64,000 bases of DNA from Burkholderiaceae bacterium (lineage in GTDB: Bacteria; Pseudomonadota; Gammaproteobacteria; Burkholderiales; Burkholderiaceae_B): positions 1 through 64,000 of the forward strand of contig JAGOAJ010000009.1 of the NCBI GenBank assembly GCA_017983955.1. The letters run 5' to 3'. Numbering within the stretch: the first letter of the stretch is position 1; each line of letters begins with the position of its first letter. A model generated the notes under the pieces. The model searched no databases and was not told the origin of the DNA. It saw only the letters and a list, made by a program, of their open reading frames with translations. The translations under genes were made by a program, and so were the position numbers. Shown here piece by piece: positions 44,775 through 53,883 of the stretch.

Positions 44775-46418
44775 ATGGCCGAAGCACTGTCAGCTGACTA
44801 CGTCGTTATCGGGTCCGGAATCTGTGGGGCATTGTTCGCCCGCCGCCTTGCCTTGCAAGGCGCTTCGGTATTGATTCTTGAGGCTGGCCCACGAGTTACG
44901 CGTGCCGAGATCGTGGCACGCTTTCGTAATGCCACTCGCAAAACTGATTGGATGGCGCCGTATCCCCCCGCGCCCTGGGCTCCGCACCCTATCTACAAGC
45001 CCGAGAGCAACAACTACCTTGTCCAGGCGGGCGCATACCCCTACGAAGCTGAATATATCCGTATCGTGGGGGGCACAGCTTGGCATTGGGCCGCTCAGGC
45101 ATGGCGGCTAGTGCCTAGCGACATGCGCATGCAAAGCCTGTACGGCGTGGCCGTCGATTGGCCCATTACCTACGATGAACTCGATCCTTTCTATCAGGAA
45201 GCCGAAGAAATCATGGGCGTATCTGGCCTGCCTAATACGGGTTCGCCTCGCAGCATGCCTTTTCCACTTGAGCCTGTCGCTGAAGTGTGGGCGATGCAAC
45301 GCTATCGGGAACGGTTGGCTGCAGGCGGCTACGAGGTTGTAGGGAACACTACCGCGCGTAATAGCCGCGGTTATCACGGGCGTCCTGCCTGTGTTGGCAA
45401 CAACAGCTGTCAACCCATCTGTCCAGTTGCCGCGCAGTTCGATGGTGGTGTCGCCATAGACGCTGCAGAAGCGGCAGGCGCGCGCCTAGTCGAAAATGCG
45501 GTGGCCTATAAGCTGGAGCACGATGAGAAAGGCCGCATAGTAGCCGTCCATTATTTCGACCCCGACAAGGGGACACATCGGGTTACTGGACTAACCTTCG
45601 TTCTGGCCGCAAACGCAATAGAAACACCCAAGCTGTTGTTTCTATCGGCCACTGACAAATACCCCAACGGGTTGGCGAACAGTTCCGACATGCTAGGCCG
45701 CAACCTGATGGACCACCCCAGCACCTCTATTGACTTTGACGCCGACGAAGACTTGTGGCTGGGACGCGGCCCGCAAAGCCCAAGCTCCATCAACACATTT
45801 CGGGACGGATCATTTCGAAGCGAACATTCTGCTTACCGGATTGACTTCACCAATATTTCGCGGGTATATGGTGCGGCGTCAGCCTTGATTTCCGAAGGCG
45901 TCTACGGTGTCGAGTTCGAGCGTCAACTTCGCGTACGTGCGGCGCGCCAGGCCAGTTTCAAGAACGTCCTAGAGGTCTTGCCCAACCGTGATAACCGCAT
46001 TACGCTGGCGTCCGAAAAAGACGCGATGGGCATCCCCAAACCGGCAGCGCACTACGCTATTGACGCATACACCCGTCAGGGTGCTGAAGTCTCTAAAAAA
46101 GATTTCGCGCGTATCGCGGAATTAATGGGGGGAACTAACCTGCGCTATAGCAAAGAAGGGGCATTTGCTAACAACCAGCATATCTGCGGAACGTTGTCTA
46201 TGGGCAAGGATCCGGCCAACTCGGTGACCGACGACTTTGGACGTGCGCATGACCATGAAAATCTGTACATGGTGGGCACGGGCATCATGCCGACCTGCGG
46301 CACTTGTAACTCGACGCAAACGGCCATTGCGCTGGCTTTGCGTACGGCGCATCACCTGCTGCCCATGAAAGAACCGCTGGACCCTATGGCGCCTAATGCT
46401 GTGGTGTCAAAATCTTGA
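44775..46418 (+). CDS. GMC oxidoreductase, FAD-dependent dehydrogenase subunit
   Basis: The 547-residue flavoprotein opens with the FAD dinucleotide motif VIGSGICGALFARRL at 11-25. It ends with the GMC C-terminal region around MVGTGIMPTCGTCNSTQTAIALA. It has no signal peptide and so depends on the Tat signal of the small subunit before it. It should oxidise a sugar, sugar alcohol or similar polyol in the periplasm and pass electrons to the cytochrome subunit downstream. The substrate (gluconate, sorbitol, fructose, 2-ketogluconate or other) is not assignable. Confidence 0.9.
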   Translation: MAEALSADYVVIGSGICGALFARRLALQGASVLILEAGPRVTRAEIVARFRNATRKTDWMAPYPPAPWAPHPIYKPESNNYLVQAGAYPYEAEYIRIVGGTAWHWAAQAWRLVPSDMRMQSLYGVAVDWPITYDELDPFYQEAEEIMGVSGLPNTGSPRSMPFPLEPVAEVWAMQRYRERLAAGGYEVVGNTTARNSRGYHGRPACVGNNSCQPICPVAAQFDGGVAIDAAEAAGARLVENAVAYKLEHDEKGRIVAVHYFDPDKGTHRVTGLTFVLAANAIETPKLLFLSATDKYPNGLANSSDMLGRNLMDHPSTSIDFDADEDLWLGRGPQSPSSINTFRDGSFRSEHSAYRIDFTNISRVYGAASALISEGVYGVEFERQLRVRAARQASFKNVLEVLPNRDNRITLASEKDAMGIPKPAAHYAIDAYTRQGAEVSKKDFARIAELMGGTNLRYSKEGAFANNQHICGTLSMGKDPANSVTDDFGRAHDHENLYMVGTGIMPTCGTCNSTQTAIALALRTAHHLLPMKEPLDPMAPNAVVSKS

Positions 46419-46433
46419 TTCAAAGGTGAAACC

Positions 46434-47834
46434 ATGACTTGGTTAAGAAAAATCGGTTTCTACCTGGCGCTGGCTGCAAGTCTACTTGCTACGCAGGCCG
46501 CACAGGCGGCAGATACGACGATGACAGATTCCTTGATCAAGAAGGGCGAATATCTTGCCACCGCGGGCGACTGTATCGCCTGTCATACAGCACCTCGTGG
46601 CAAACCGTTTGCAGGCGGCTTGCTGTTGTCCACTCCGGTGGGCAACATCGTGGCGACCAACATTACGCCCTCGAAAACGCACGGCATTGGCGACTACACA
46701 CTGGAAGATTTCACACGCGCCATGCGTAAAGGCGTGGCAAAGGATGGCCACTATCTTTATCCGGCAATGCCTTACACAGCGTATGCTCAGGTAAGCGATG
46801 AAGACATTGCAGCCATCTATGCCTATTTTATGAAGGCGGTCGAACCGGTCGACGAATCTGCGCCTGCCACCCAATTACCGTTTCCGTTCAATGTTCGCCA
46901 GTCCATGGCACTGTGGAATTTCATGTTCCTGGACAACTCGCGTTACCAAGCTGACGACAGCAAGGATGATCTTTGGAACCGCGGTGCCTACTTGGCGCGT
47001 GGTCTAGCCCATTGCTCGACCTGCCATACACCGCGCAGCGTCACCATGGCCGAGGACTTATCCAGACGACTAGGTGGCGAAGTGGTTGGCGGCTGGTTCG
47101 CGCCCAACATTACTTCTGACCCGGTCAGTGGGATAGGCGGGTGGACCCAAGAAGAAATTGTGACCTATATGAAGACAGGCCGCGTGGAAGGTAAAAGCCA
47201 GGCGGCAGGCCCCATGGCCGAGGCCATTGATCACAGCTTGCGCCACTTGACCGACGAAGACCTGAAGGCCATGGCCGTATACCTAAAAACAGTTCCACCG
47301 GTATCTAACAAAAACGTGAGTAAAGCGGCCTACTCCTTTGGCGGCCCTACTCACGAACTTCCTACCATACGGGGTGTGGATTTGCCTGCCAATCAGGAGC
47401 AATGGACTGGCGCACAGCTGTATGACGCACATTGCGCTACCTGCCATCTGGCGCAGGGGCAGGGCAGTCGTGGTTTACCGTCCTTGTTCCACAACACTGC
47501 CCTGGGATGGGACAATTCGAACAACCTTGTTATGGCCGTTTTGCAGGGCATAGAGCGCCAGGGCCATGGCGATGCAATGGAGGTCGTGATGCCCGCGTTC
47601 GCGCGTGATCTTAGCGATAAGCAAGTCGCTATGCTAAGCACTTATGTGTTGGCTCACTACGGCAATCCCGATGCAGTAGTTACGCTGGATCAAGTTAAAA
47701 GCCTTCGTTCGGGCGTTGCTGAAGGGCCAGATTTAATCAAAATCGCTCGTATCGCCATGGGGGTCGGCGTGCTTCTGGCGCTGATTGTGCTGGCAGGGGT
47801 TGTTGTGTGGTGGCGAAGGCGGCGCCATCGGTAG
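46434..47834 (+). CDS. Triheme cytochrome c subunit of membrane-bound dehydrogenase
   Basis: This 466-residue periplasmic protein has a signal peptide ending at AQAADTT and three heme c motifs: CIACH (47-51), CSTCH (194-198) and CATCH (334-338). A single C-terminal membrane anchor (about 440-460) is followed by basic residues WWRRRRHR. This matches AdhB/GadH2-type cytochrome subunits that pass electrons from the GMC flavoprotein to ubiquinone. It is the last gene of the operon, 16 bp after the flavoprotein gene. Confidence 0.93.
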   Translation: MTWLRKIGFYLALAASLLATQAAQAADTTMTDSLIKKGEYLATAGDCIACHTAPRGKPFAGGLLLSTPVGNIVATNITPSKTHGIGDYTLEDFTRAMRKGVAKDGHYLYPAMPYTAYAQVSDEDIAAIYAYFMKAVEPVDESAPATQLPFPFNVRQSMALWNFMFLDNSRYQADDSKDDLWNRGAYLARGLAHCSTCHTPRSVTMAEDLSRRLGGEVVGGWFAPNITSDPVSGIGGWTQEEIVTYMKTGRVEGKSQAAGPMAEAIDHSLRHLTDEDLKAMAVYLKTVPPVSNKNVSKAAYSFGGPTHELPTIRGVDLPANQEQWTGAQLYDAHCATCHLAQGQGSRGLPSLFHNTALGWDNSNNLVMAVLQGIERQGHGDAMEVVMPAFARDLSDKQVAMLSTYVLAHYGNPDAVVTLDQVKSLRSGVAEGPDLIKIARIAMGVGVLLALIVLAGVVVWWRRRRHR

Positions 47835-47929
47835 GTTCTACCTTTGGTTGCGGCAACAAACGGTCCGGTTAATAACTAGCTATTCCTGAATATAGAATAA
47901 TATAGCTGTAAATTATCAAGGAATAGCCC

Positions 47930-48060
47930 GTGGATCAGTTGCTTGCGATACAAGTTTTCGGGCGCGTAGCAGATTAAGGCGGCTTTGCGGCGGCAGGCCG
48001 CGCTTTGGACGCGTGCGCGGCTACGTAATGCTGTTAACGCACCTAGCCCTACTCGCGAGT
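47930..48060 (+). pseudogene. Decayed LysR-family regulator fragment
   Basis: From the GTG at 47930 the frame reads VDQLLAIQVFGRVAD, then a TAA, then GGFAAAGRALDACAAT. This is the typical helix-turn-helix start of LysR proteins (MDQLLAMxVFxRVxETGSFxxAAxxL) with an in-frame stop at the position of the TG. After a further TAA, a shifted frame gives VMLLTHLALLASQI, resembling the recognition helix region. AAGGAATAGCCC precedes it. Nothing of the effector domain remains; the gene ends in the intergenic gap before DUF4148. Confidence 0.6.
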
Positions 48061-48069
48061 CAGATCAAA

Positions 48070-48120
48070 CACATGATCGTCGGCACGCTAAGCGACCGAC
48101 TTTCGTAGTGTGATCATGTG
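48070..48120. other. Nested inverted repeat beside the DUF4148 gene
   Basis: CACATGATC (48070-48078) pairs with GATCATGTG (48112-48120), and inside it GTCGG (48079-48083) with CCGAC (48096-48100). It sits just after the stop of the minus-strand DUF4148 gene. It has no T-run and could be a hairpin or a protein binding site. Confidence 0.45.
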
Positions 48121-48126
48121 GACTCC

Positions 48127-48555
48127 TTAGGCCTCGATGTGGGCGGGTATCAGGCCCATGTTAATGGCTTTAGTTAGTTCGGCTTTGACGTGTTCGCGTG
48201 TCACGTTGGACGTGGCGTGTTGCGCAGCATAACGCTGAGGAAATGTCTCATTCAACCGTGCGCTGCTTTCACCCAAGACGATGTTGCCGGTGTTGATAGC
48301 CTGGGCCAGTTCGGCCTTAACCTGTTCGCGAGTAACGCTGGATGTCGCCTGTTGTGCCAAATAGCGCTGGGGGAACATCTCGTTCAATCTCGCGCTGCTT
48401 TCGCCAGTGACGATGTTGCCTGTACGGATTGCCTGGGACAACTCGGCCTTGACTTGGTCACGGGTAACCGATGTATCGGCGTTGGCTGCCATGGCTTGTC
48501 CAGCAAACATAGTGGCGAAAGCAAAGGCAATAGTAGAAATGTGAGTGCGTGTCAT
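48127..48555 (-). CDS. DUF4148 repeat protein, exported
   Basis: This 142-residue protein has a cleavable signal peptide (residues 1-23, ending AMAA). It has three tandem units of 44 residues, the last truncated, each starting VTRxxVKAELxxAIxxG. The first two also share ESSARLNExFPQRYxAQ. DUF4148 is common in Burkholderiales and has no known function. The near identity of repeat one and two suggests recent internal duplication. It stands alone. Confidence 0.88.
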   Translation of the reverse strand: MTRTHISTIAFAFATMFAGQAMAANADTSVTRDQVKAELSQAIRTGNIVTGESSARLNEMFPQRYLAQQATSSVTREQVKAELAQAINTGNIVLGESSARLNETFPQRYAAQHATSNVTREHVKAELTKAINMGLIPAHIEA

Positions 48556-48827
48556 GGTGTTGATTCCTTTAGTGCTGTAGTTAATCGAGAACTGCCAACT
48601 GTAGTAAGTATGAGTGGCAGTTTCGGTGAGCTTTTACTTGGTGAGCTCGTCGATGTGTTAACTTTAATACAGCCAGGTAAAGGAATAAATAGGGAAATAC
48701 AACATGCACTATTTCTAAAACAGAAATAGTATGCGTTAGGGGGGCGCCATCTGTATGGACGAAGACGATGTTGTCGTGCGCTTGCCAATGCCCTGCTAGG
48801 CTCTTAGTTTGCGATACATCTTGGATG

Positions 48828-49265
48828 TCAGCCTGGAGGGGTAAGGCCGTAACGGGCCATGACGTCAAGCAGTTTTGTTTTGTCTGGCGGACCGCCTGCG
48901 TTCACAATGGCACCAATATCGCGAAAGTATTGCGGGCCGATGTCGGGAGTTTGCACTACCAGTGCTCGGGCGGTAATGCCGTGCGGGTTACTGAAAGCGT
49001 GCACCCCGCCGCGCGGTGTAAACATCGAGTCTCCCGGACCCAAATCACGCGTCACGTCATCGACCGAATAGCGCAGTACCCCGTCAAGCACATACACGTA
49101 CTCATCGTTGTTTGCGTGGCGGTGCGGCGGTGGAACGTTAGCGTTGGGGGGTACGGTCAGCTCGAATGAGCCCAGGCTGCTTGCGTCAGCCTCTGTGCTA
49201 AGTAGATAGCGAATCTCCAACTTACCCAGCCGAATGATTTCCGGCTCCCTAGTATTGCTTGTCAT
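48828..49265 (-). CDS. Cupin domain protein
   Basis: The 145-residue protein has a single cupin barrel with metal-type motifs: PPPHRHANNDEYVYVLDGVLRY followed by PGDSMFTPRGGVHAFSNP (first one quoted only in part here). Start ATG 49265 is supported by AAAGGAG; an upstream start adds 25 residues without a ribosome site. The family covers dioxygenases, isomerases and ligand binders. No neighbour suggests a function. Confidence 0.85.
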   Translation of the reverse strand: MTSNTREPEIIRLGKLEIRYLLSTEADASSLGSFELTVPPNANVPPPHRHANNDEYVYVLDGVLRYSVDDVTRDLGPGDSMFTPRGGVHAFSNPHGITARALVVQTPDIGPQYFRDIGAIVNAGGPPDKTKLLDVMARYGLTPPG

Positions 49266-49842
49266 AACGAGCTCCTTTGCGGGCTTGATTCGGCTTTGAA
49301 ATGGGCGTAACGCGAACGCCATCATTCTGAGTAAACTCAAAAGAACCGTTAAGTTTCAGTCTGTTTTTTAGTTCTGTTCGTTCTGAACGACGTCGATCAA
49401 ATATTACTTAAAGGTATTTTTTTTAATCTAAGGAAACTTTTGAAAATGTAGTGTTCTTTAACTTAATTTCGAATGTAGTGATTTTAAAATAATATAAATA
49501 GTATGGCGATTCTATAAACCGCTAGGCGGTTCGGCTTACCAGGGGGTGCAGGGTGAGGAGCGTAGCGACGAGCACTATAAAACGTTGTTTGCAGGCTGTA
49601 GATCAGTTTGTGTGCGACTAGCAGGTGCAGAATAATGGGATTGTTACACAGTCAACCTAAACGACTGTAGACCCTGTGGATGCTTTGTAGGTCGTGCTGA
49701 TATAAAACAGGAAGGGGTGAGGCGGATCCCAAGACCTCCTGGATAGTCGCGGAGAATGTACTTGCGACGATTAATCGCTATTTTTCGCCGTGTTGGATAG
49801 GGTAGACCCGAAGGGGTTGCTGCTGCTCCATGGGGTTAAATG
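49266..49842. other. Long intergenic region with no recognised gene
   Basis: The first 230 bases hold the cupin gene's upstream region, AT-rich at 49400-49500. A small palindrome, AACCGCTAGGCGGTT, lies at 49517-49531. A stretch near 49540-49560 resembles palindromic element B at 21691-21706. I see no coding frame or terminator with a T-run in the rest, which ends at the permease gene stop. Confidence 0.5.
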
Positions 49843-51621
49843 TCAGGTCCTTTTCGATCGTACATTATGAATAAGAATCACCAGGATGGCGATGAAACCA
49901 AGCATTAGCGTGGAGACCGCAGCAAGCGCAGGACTTGCCACCATGAGCATCTCTGACCAAAGCTGTTTGGGTAAAGTTGCGCTAAGGCCCCCTGTAATGA
50001 ACATAGCTATTGTCAGCTCCTCGAACGAGGTAATAAACGCTATCAAAAAACCAGCCAGCAAACCGGGCTTGATCAGAGGGATAGTGATTCTTGATAGTCG
50101 CTGAAAACTTCCGGCACCTAAAGTGTTGGCTGCCAAATCCAAATTGCGATCATAGTTTTTAAGGGTTGCCATCAGTGCCACTAAGGTATAAGGCAGGCAG
50201 ATCATGGCGTGCCCCATTACCAATGCCGCGTCATTTCCGACCAAGCCCAAAGGGGATAACACCAGTAAAAGCGCTATCGCGATAAGGATATGAGGAACGA
50301 TCATTGGCGCCAACATCAGGCCCATGACCAGGCGTTTACCATAAAAATTTTGGCCAGATAGTGCAAGGGCAGCAGGCAACGTCAGTAAAACAGCAATGGC
50401 AGCAGCGAGTATCCCCACATACATGGATCGTGAAGCTGCCCGGATCCAGGTGTCAGAGGTAAATACTGCTTCATACCAGCGGAAAGACAAGCCTTGTGGC
50501 GGCCACTCCAGGAACTCTCCTCCGGTGAAGGAAACGGGTACCAAGAACAGTGCGGGCGCCATTAGAAAAAGCAAAATCAATAAGGCGCCGCCCTTTAAGA
50601 AACCGGATGGTCTATTGTGAGCCTTCATCCTTCGTGCGGAACCAAAGCTGAAAACACGGAGAACCTGGTCTGTCCAGTGGCCGAGCTTATCGAGCAGCCA
50701 TAAGTACGCTGGGGCTAGCCTGCTGGGTTTTTGGTTGGAAGACGGATGGTTCGCCCGCCCCGATAAGGCCTGAATGCCGAACGCTTTTGTCACAATAAAT
50801 AGCAGTAGCAGCGTAGAGGCCAGTATCAGTATGCCGATTGCTCCGGCAAAGCCCCAGTTAAGCAGTTGTTCGACTTGCTCGATCATGACCTGAGCAATCA
50901 TAACGTCGCTGCCGGATCCCAGTAATCCTGGAGTAATAAATGTGCCCAAGCTGACGATGAAAATGATCAGCAACGACGAAAGGACGCCGGGTAGGGACAA
51001 GGGAAAATACACACGCCAAAAGGATTGCCCCTCTCCTGAACCCAAGCTGGACGCGGCCTGTAACAGCCTTTGATCTATGGACTGCATGGTTGCAACCATC
51101 AGAATCACGGCGAGCGGCGTGAAGGCATTAACCATGCCTAACATCACACCTGAATAGTTATAAATTAGCTGCAAGGGCTGATCAATGGCGCCCATCGATT
51201 GAAGTATCTTGTTCGCCGGCCCATTGCGGCTCAGTATGACTACCCACGCAAAGGTCCTGACAAGTACCCCCGCCCAGTAGGGGAGCAATACACACAGCAG
51301 TAATGTCGTTGCGGTCGACTGTCGGCTATTGGCGATAAGGTAAGCTAAAGGATAGCCAATCAATACACAAAGCAATGCCGTAAGGCCGGCGATCTTGACT
51401 GTGAGCCAAAGACTCTTTACATACGAGGCACTTTCTATTAGTCGATAGAAGTTGACGCTCGTAAAATCCCCACCAGGGGAAATAAAGCTTCTTGATAAAA
51501 GCAATAGAAGTGGAACAATAAATACCAGTGCCAGAAAGATAAGTGCCGGACTTAATGCCAGTCCACTACGAAATATGTCCTTTGCTTTTACGGGGCTAAA
51601 AAAGTGCTGCAATGCTTTCAT
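49843..51621 (-). CDS. Fused PotB-PotC-type ABC transporter permease
   Basis: The 592-residue protein contains two complete permease domains. Residues about 15-290 resemble PotB (six helices; EAA loop near LLQAASSLGSGEGQSFWRVYF). Residues about 335-590 resemble PotC, with a second EAA loop at LAANTLGAGSFQRLSRITIP. A basic linker lies between them. Spermidine/putrescine-type importers normally have two separate permeases, so this single chain supplies the whole channel. Its ATG overlaps the ATPase stop (ATGA). It is the last gene of an operon with a decarboxylase at its head. Confidence 0.9.
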   Translation of the reverse strand: MKALQHFFSPVKAKDIFRSGLALSPALIFLALVFIVPLLLLLSRSFISPGGDFTSVNFYRLIESASYVKSLWLTVKIAGLTALLCVLIGYPLAYLIANSRQSTATTLLLCVLLPYWAGVLVRTFAWVVILSRNGPANKILQSMGAIDQPLQLIYNYSGVMLGMVNAFTPLAVILMVATMQSIDQRLLQAASSLGSGEGQSFWRVYFPLSLPGVLSSLLIIFIVSLGTFITPGLLGSGSDVMIAQVMIEQVEQLLNWGFAGAIGILILASTLLLLFIVTKAFGIQALSGRANHPSSNQKPSRLAPAYLWLLDKLGHWTDQVLRVFSFGSARRMKAHNRPSGFLKGGALLILLFLMAPALFLVPVSFTGGEFLEWPPQGLSFRWYEAVFTSDTWIRAASRSMYVGILAAAIAVLLTLPAALALSGQNFYGKRLVMGLMLAPMIVPHILIAIALLLVLSPLGLVGNDAALVMGHAMICLPYTLVALMATLKNYDRNLDLAANTLGAGSFQRLSRITIPLIKPGLLAGFLIAFITSFEELTIAMFITGGLSATLPKQLWSEMLMVASPALAAVSTLMLGFIAILVILIHNVRSKRT

Positions 51622-52778
51622 GCCGCAGCCTCTTGTTTGCGCGGTGCGTTTTGTGGGTCGATAACTATTGCAGCGTTTTTATTGAATCCTAATCTGATCG
51701 AGTCGCCATTCTTTATCGTTGTCCCTTCAAATTGACTCGGTAGCGAACTGACTATGGCTTGATCATTTGCGAGTTTTGCATGGATGCGGATCATGGCACC
51801 GGTCAAAATCACAAATTCGACTGTGGCTTGTAATTCGTTATCTGCCGATTGTCCATCTTTTAAGGGCAATAAGTTTTCTGGCCGTACCATTACCTGCACT
51901 TGTTGCGCTTGTGGTGATAAATTCCCCCGGTAATTCAGGACTCTTCCACCAGGCATATAAACCGTTCCGTTGGTTTGGATGGCGTCCACTATGCAGGACT
52001 CGCCAATAAACTGCGCTGCAAATAATGTGGAGGGTTCGTAGTAGAGCTGATGTGGCGTACCAATCTGTTCTATGCGCCCCTCGTTTACCAAACAAATACG
52101 GTCACTCATGACCAGAGCTTCTTCTTGATCATGAGTGACGTAAATGACGCTGGCATTTCTTTCCTGAGATAAGCGCCGTATTTCGATCTGCATGTGATCC
52201 CGTAAACGCTTATCAAGTGCGCCCAGGGGTTCGTCCATTAAAATAATAGAGGGCTTATAGACAAAGCACCGAGCTAGGGCGACACGTTGCTGTTGCCCAC
52301 CAGATAGCTGAGCGGGGAGGCGCTCCGCCAAATGGGACAGACGTACTATTTCCAGAACCTCAGCGACTTGAGTTTTAATCTGTGATTCAGCTATCCGTCT
52401 CATTCTCAAGGGGAAGGCAATATTTTCATAGATAGTCAAATGAGGAAATAATGCATAGTTTTGGAAAACTAAGCCCAGACCTCTTTTTTTGCTGGGCAGA
52501 TCGGTAGCATTTTTCCCGTCTATCCAGACCTCTCCGGAATCAGGATGGATCAGGCCAGCAATTAAACTTAATAGTGTGGTTTTACCTGAACCAGACGGCC
52601 CGAGCAGCGTTAGGAACTCGCCATCCTGCATAGCCAGGCTGGCGGAGTCTAACGATATGGTTTTCCCATACTTTTTCGTTAATTGACGAACCTCTAATTT
52701 ATACGCGGCTCCTGGTTTGGATACACTTTCATGGGTAGCCAAGCCGTTCGAGTCGTTGTCAATTATCGAAGCTTCCAT
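51618..52778 (-). CDS. Spermidine/putrescine-type ABC transporter ATP-binding protein
   Basis: The 386-residue PotA-type ATPase has Walker A GPSGSGKTT at about 57-65, signature [13 protein letters not shown], Walker B SIILMDEPLGALD and the switch histidine in VTHDQEEAL. It has a C-terminal TOBE domain (roughly 280-375). Its start overlaps the binding-protein gene stop by 16 bp and its stop overlaps the fused permease start, so three subunits are made in tight coupling. An N-terminal extension of about 28 residues is unusual but harmless. Confidence 0.93.
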   Translation of the reverse strand: MEASIIDNDSNGLATHESVSKPGAAYKLEVRQLTKKYGKTISLDSASLAMQDGEFLTLLGPSGSGKTTLLSLIAGLIHPDSGEVWIDGKNATDLPSKKRGLGLVFQNYALFPHLTIYENIAFPLRMRRIAESQIKTQVAEVLEIVRLSHLAERLPAQLSGGQQQRVALARCFVYKPSIILMDEPLGALDKRLRDHMQIEIRRLSQERNASVIYVTHDQEEALVMSDRICLVNEGRIEQIGTPHQLYYEPSTLFAAQFIGESCIVDAIQTNGTVYMPGGRVLNYRGNLSPQAQQVQVMVRPENLLPLKDGQSADNELQATVEFVILTGAMIRIHAKLANDQAIVSSLPSQFEGTTIKNGDSIRLGFNKNAAIVIDPQNAPRKQEAAA

Positions 52779-53815
52779 GTGTTGAATCTCTCCATAGCGA
52801 TATCTTTATTTTCTGCCCAGTAATCGTTATTTATGTTCAGTGCGACACGGCGATACTCTGGATGCGTGCTTAGCTGGACTGCTCTTTTTTCTTCAATGTA
52901 ATCGAAGGCTTTTGGATTGGCGGGACCGTAGGCCATGTGTTTGGCCAATATGGCTTGCTGTTTGGGGTCCATCGTAAAGGCCACGAACTCGCGTGCGACT
53001 TCAGCCTTTGGAGTACCGCCCAGAATTACCCATCCTTCTACGTTAGCAATATTCTGATTCCATTGGATTGCCACAGGGGCGCCGGCGTCAACGACCCGTT
53101 GAGCAGCGCCGTTCCACATGGCAATCATGTCCACTTCGCCAGACTGTATTAGCTGGGTCGATTGCGCTCCCTGTCCCCACCAGATGTTTACGTTGGGGGC
53201 TAATTTCTCCAGGCTTTTGAAAGCACGATCCATATCGCAGGGGTAGACCTGATCGGTTGGGACCCCGTCGGCCATCAACGCGACTTCTATCGTGTCGAAG
53301 GGATGGTTCCTTAATGAGCGTCGTCCGGGAAAGTTTTCGATATCCCAAAGATCGGCCCATGAGCTGGGGCTGCGTTTCAGCGTGTCGGTGCGATAGGCGA
53401 GCACCGCGGCGTAGATGTCTACTCCGGCAAAGTGTTCGGTACGATAGGTATCAGGCAAGTCGTCAAAAGCGGAGCCCTGTACGTTTAAGGGTTCCAGCAG
53501 CTTGTCCCCGCCCAACATCTGTGCGGCAGATCGTGCGACCAAGGCGACGTCCCAAGTGTGGGACCTTGCCTCAACCATAGCTTTAATTTGTGCGGTGGGG
53601 TCATGGCCTGCGACAGCGGACACGATCTTAATACCCGTCTTCTTCTCGAAAGGTAGGTAAAACGCTTCTTTAAACGCTTCTACATACGAGCCGCCGGGAT
53701 CCCGTACCGTCAAACTGGTCGGGCGTCGTTGAGCGTGGGCTGTGGCGGGCAAGCAGATGCTTGCGGCAGCGGCACCAAACGTGGTGATGAATTGTCTGCG
53801 AGTGAATAAAGACAT
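52763..53815 (-). CDS. PotD-like ABC transporter substrate-binding protein
   Basis: The 350-residue periplasmic receptor has a Tat-like signal (FTRRQFITTFGAAAAS) ending near AHAQ. It has PotD/Fbp-type features (VRDPGGSYVEAFKEAFYLPFEKKTG, quoted in part) and an ALAYR-like middle segment. Ligands in this group include polyamines, iron, thiamine and small organic acids. Operon position next to an acetoacetate-decarboxylase-family gene favours a carboxylate or keto-acid, but this is an inference. Confidence 0.88.
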   Translation of the reverse strand: MSLFTRRQFITTFGAAAASICLPATAHAQRRPTSLTVRDPGGSYVEAFKEAFYLPFEKKTGIKIVSAVAGHDPTAQIKAMVEARSHTWDVALVARSAAQMLGGDKLLEPLNVQGSAFDDLPDTYRTEHFAGVDIYAAVLAYRTDTLKRSPSSWADLWDIENFPGRRSLRNHPFDTIEVALMADGVPTDQVYPCDMDRAFKSLEKLAPNVNIWWGQGAQSTQLIQSGEVDMIAMWNGAAQRVVDAGAPVAIQWNQNIANVEGWVILGGTPKAEVAREFVAFTMDPKQQAILAKHMAYGPANPKAFDYIEEKRAVQLSTHPEYRRVALNINNDYWAENKDIAMERFNTWKLR

Positions 53816-53883
53816 GCGTAAGGCCTCTTTTCGTGTGTAAGACTTGTTAATGGGTATATCGCTAGCTGACCTAGCGATGGCTG

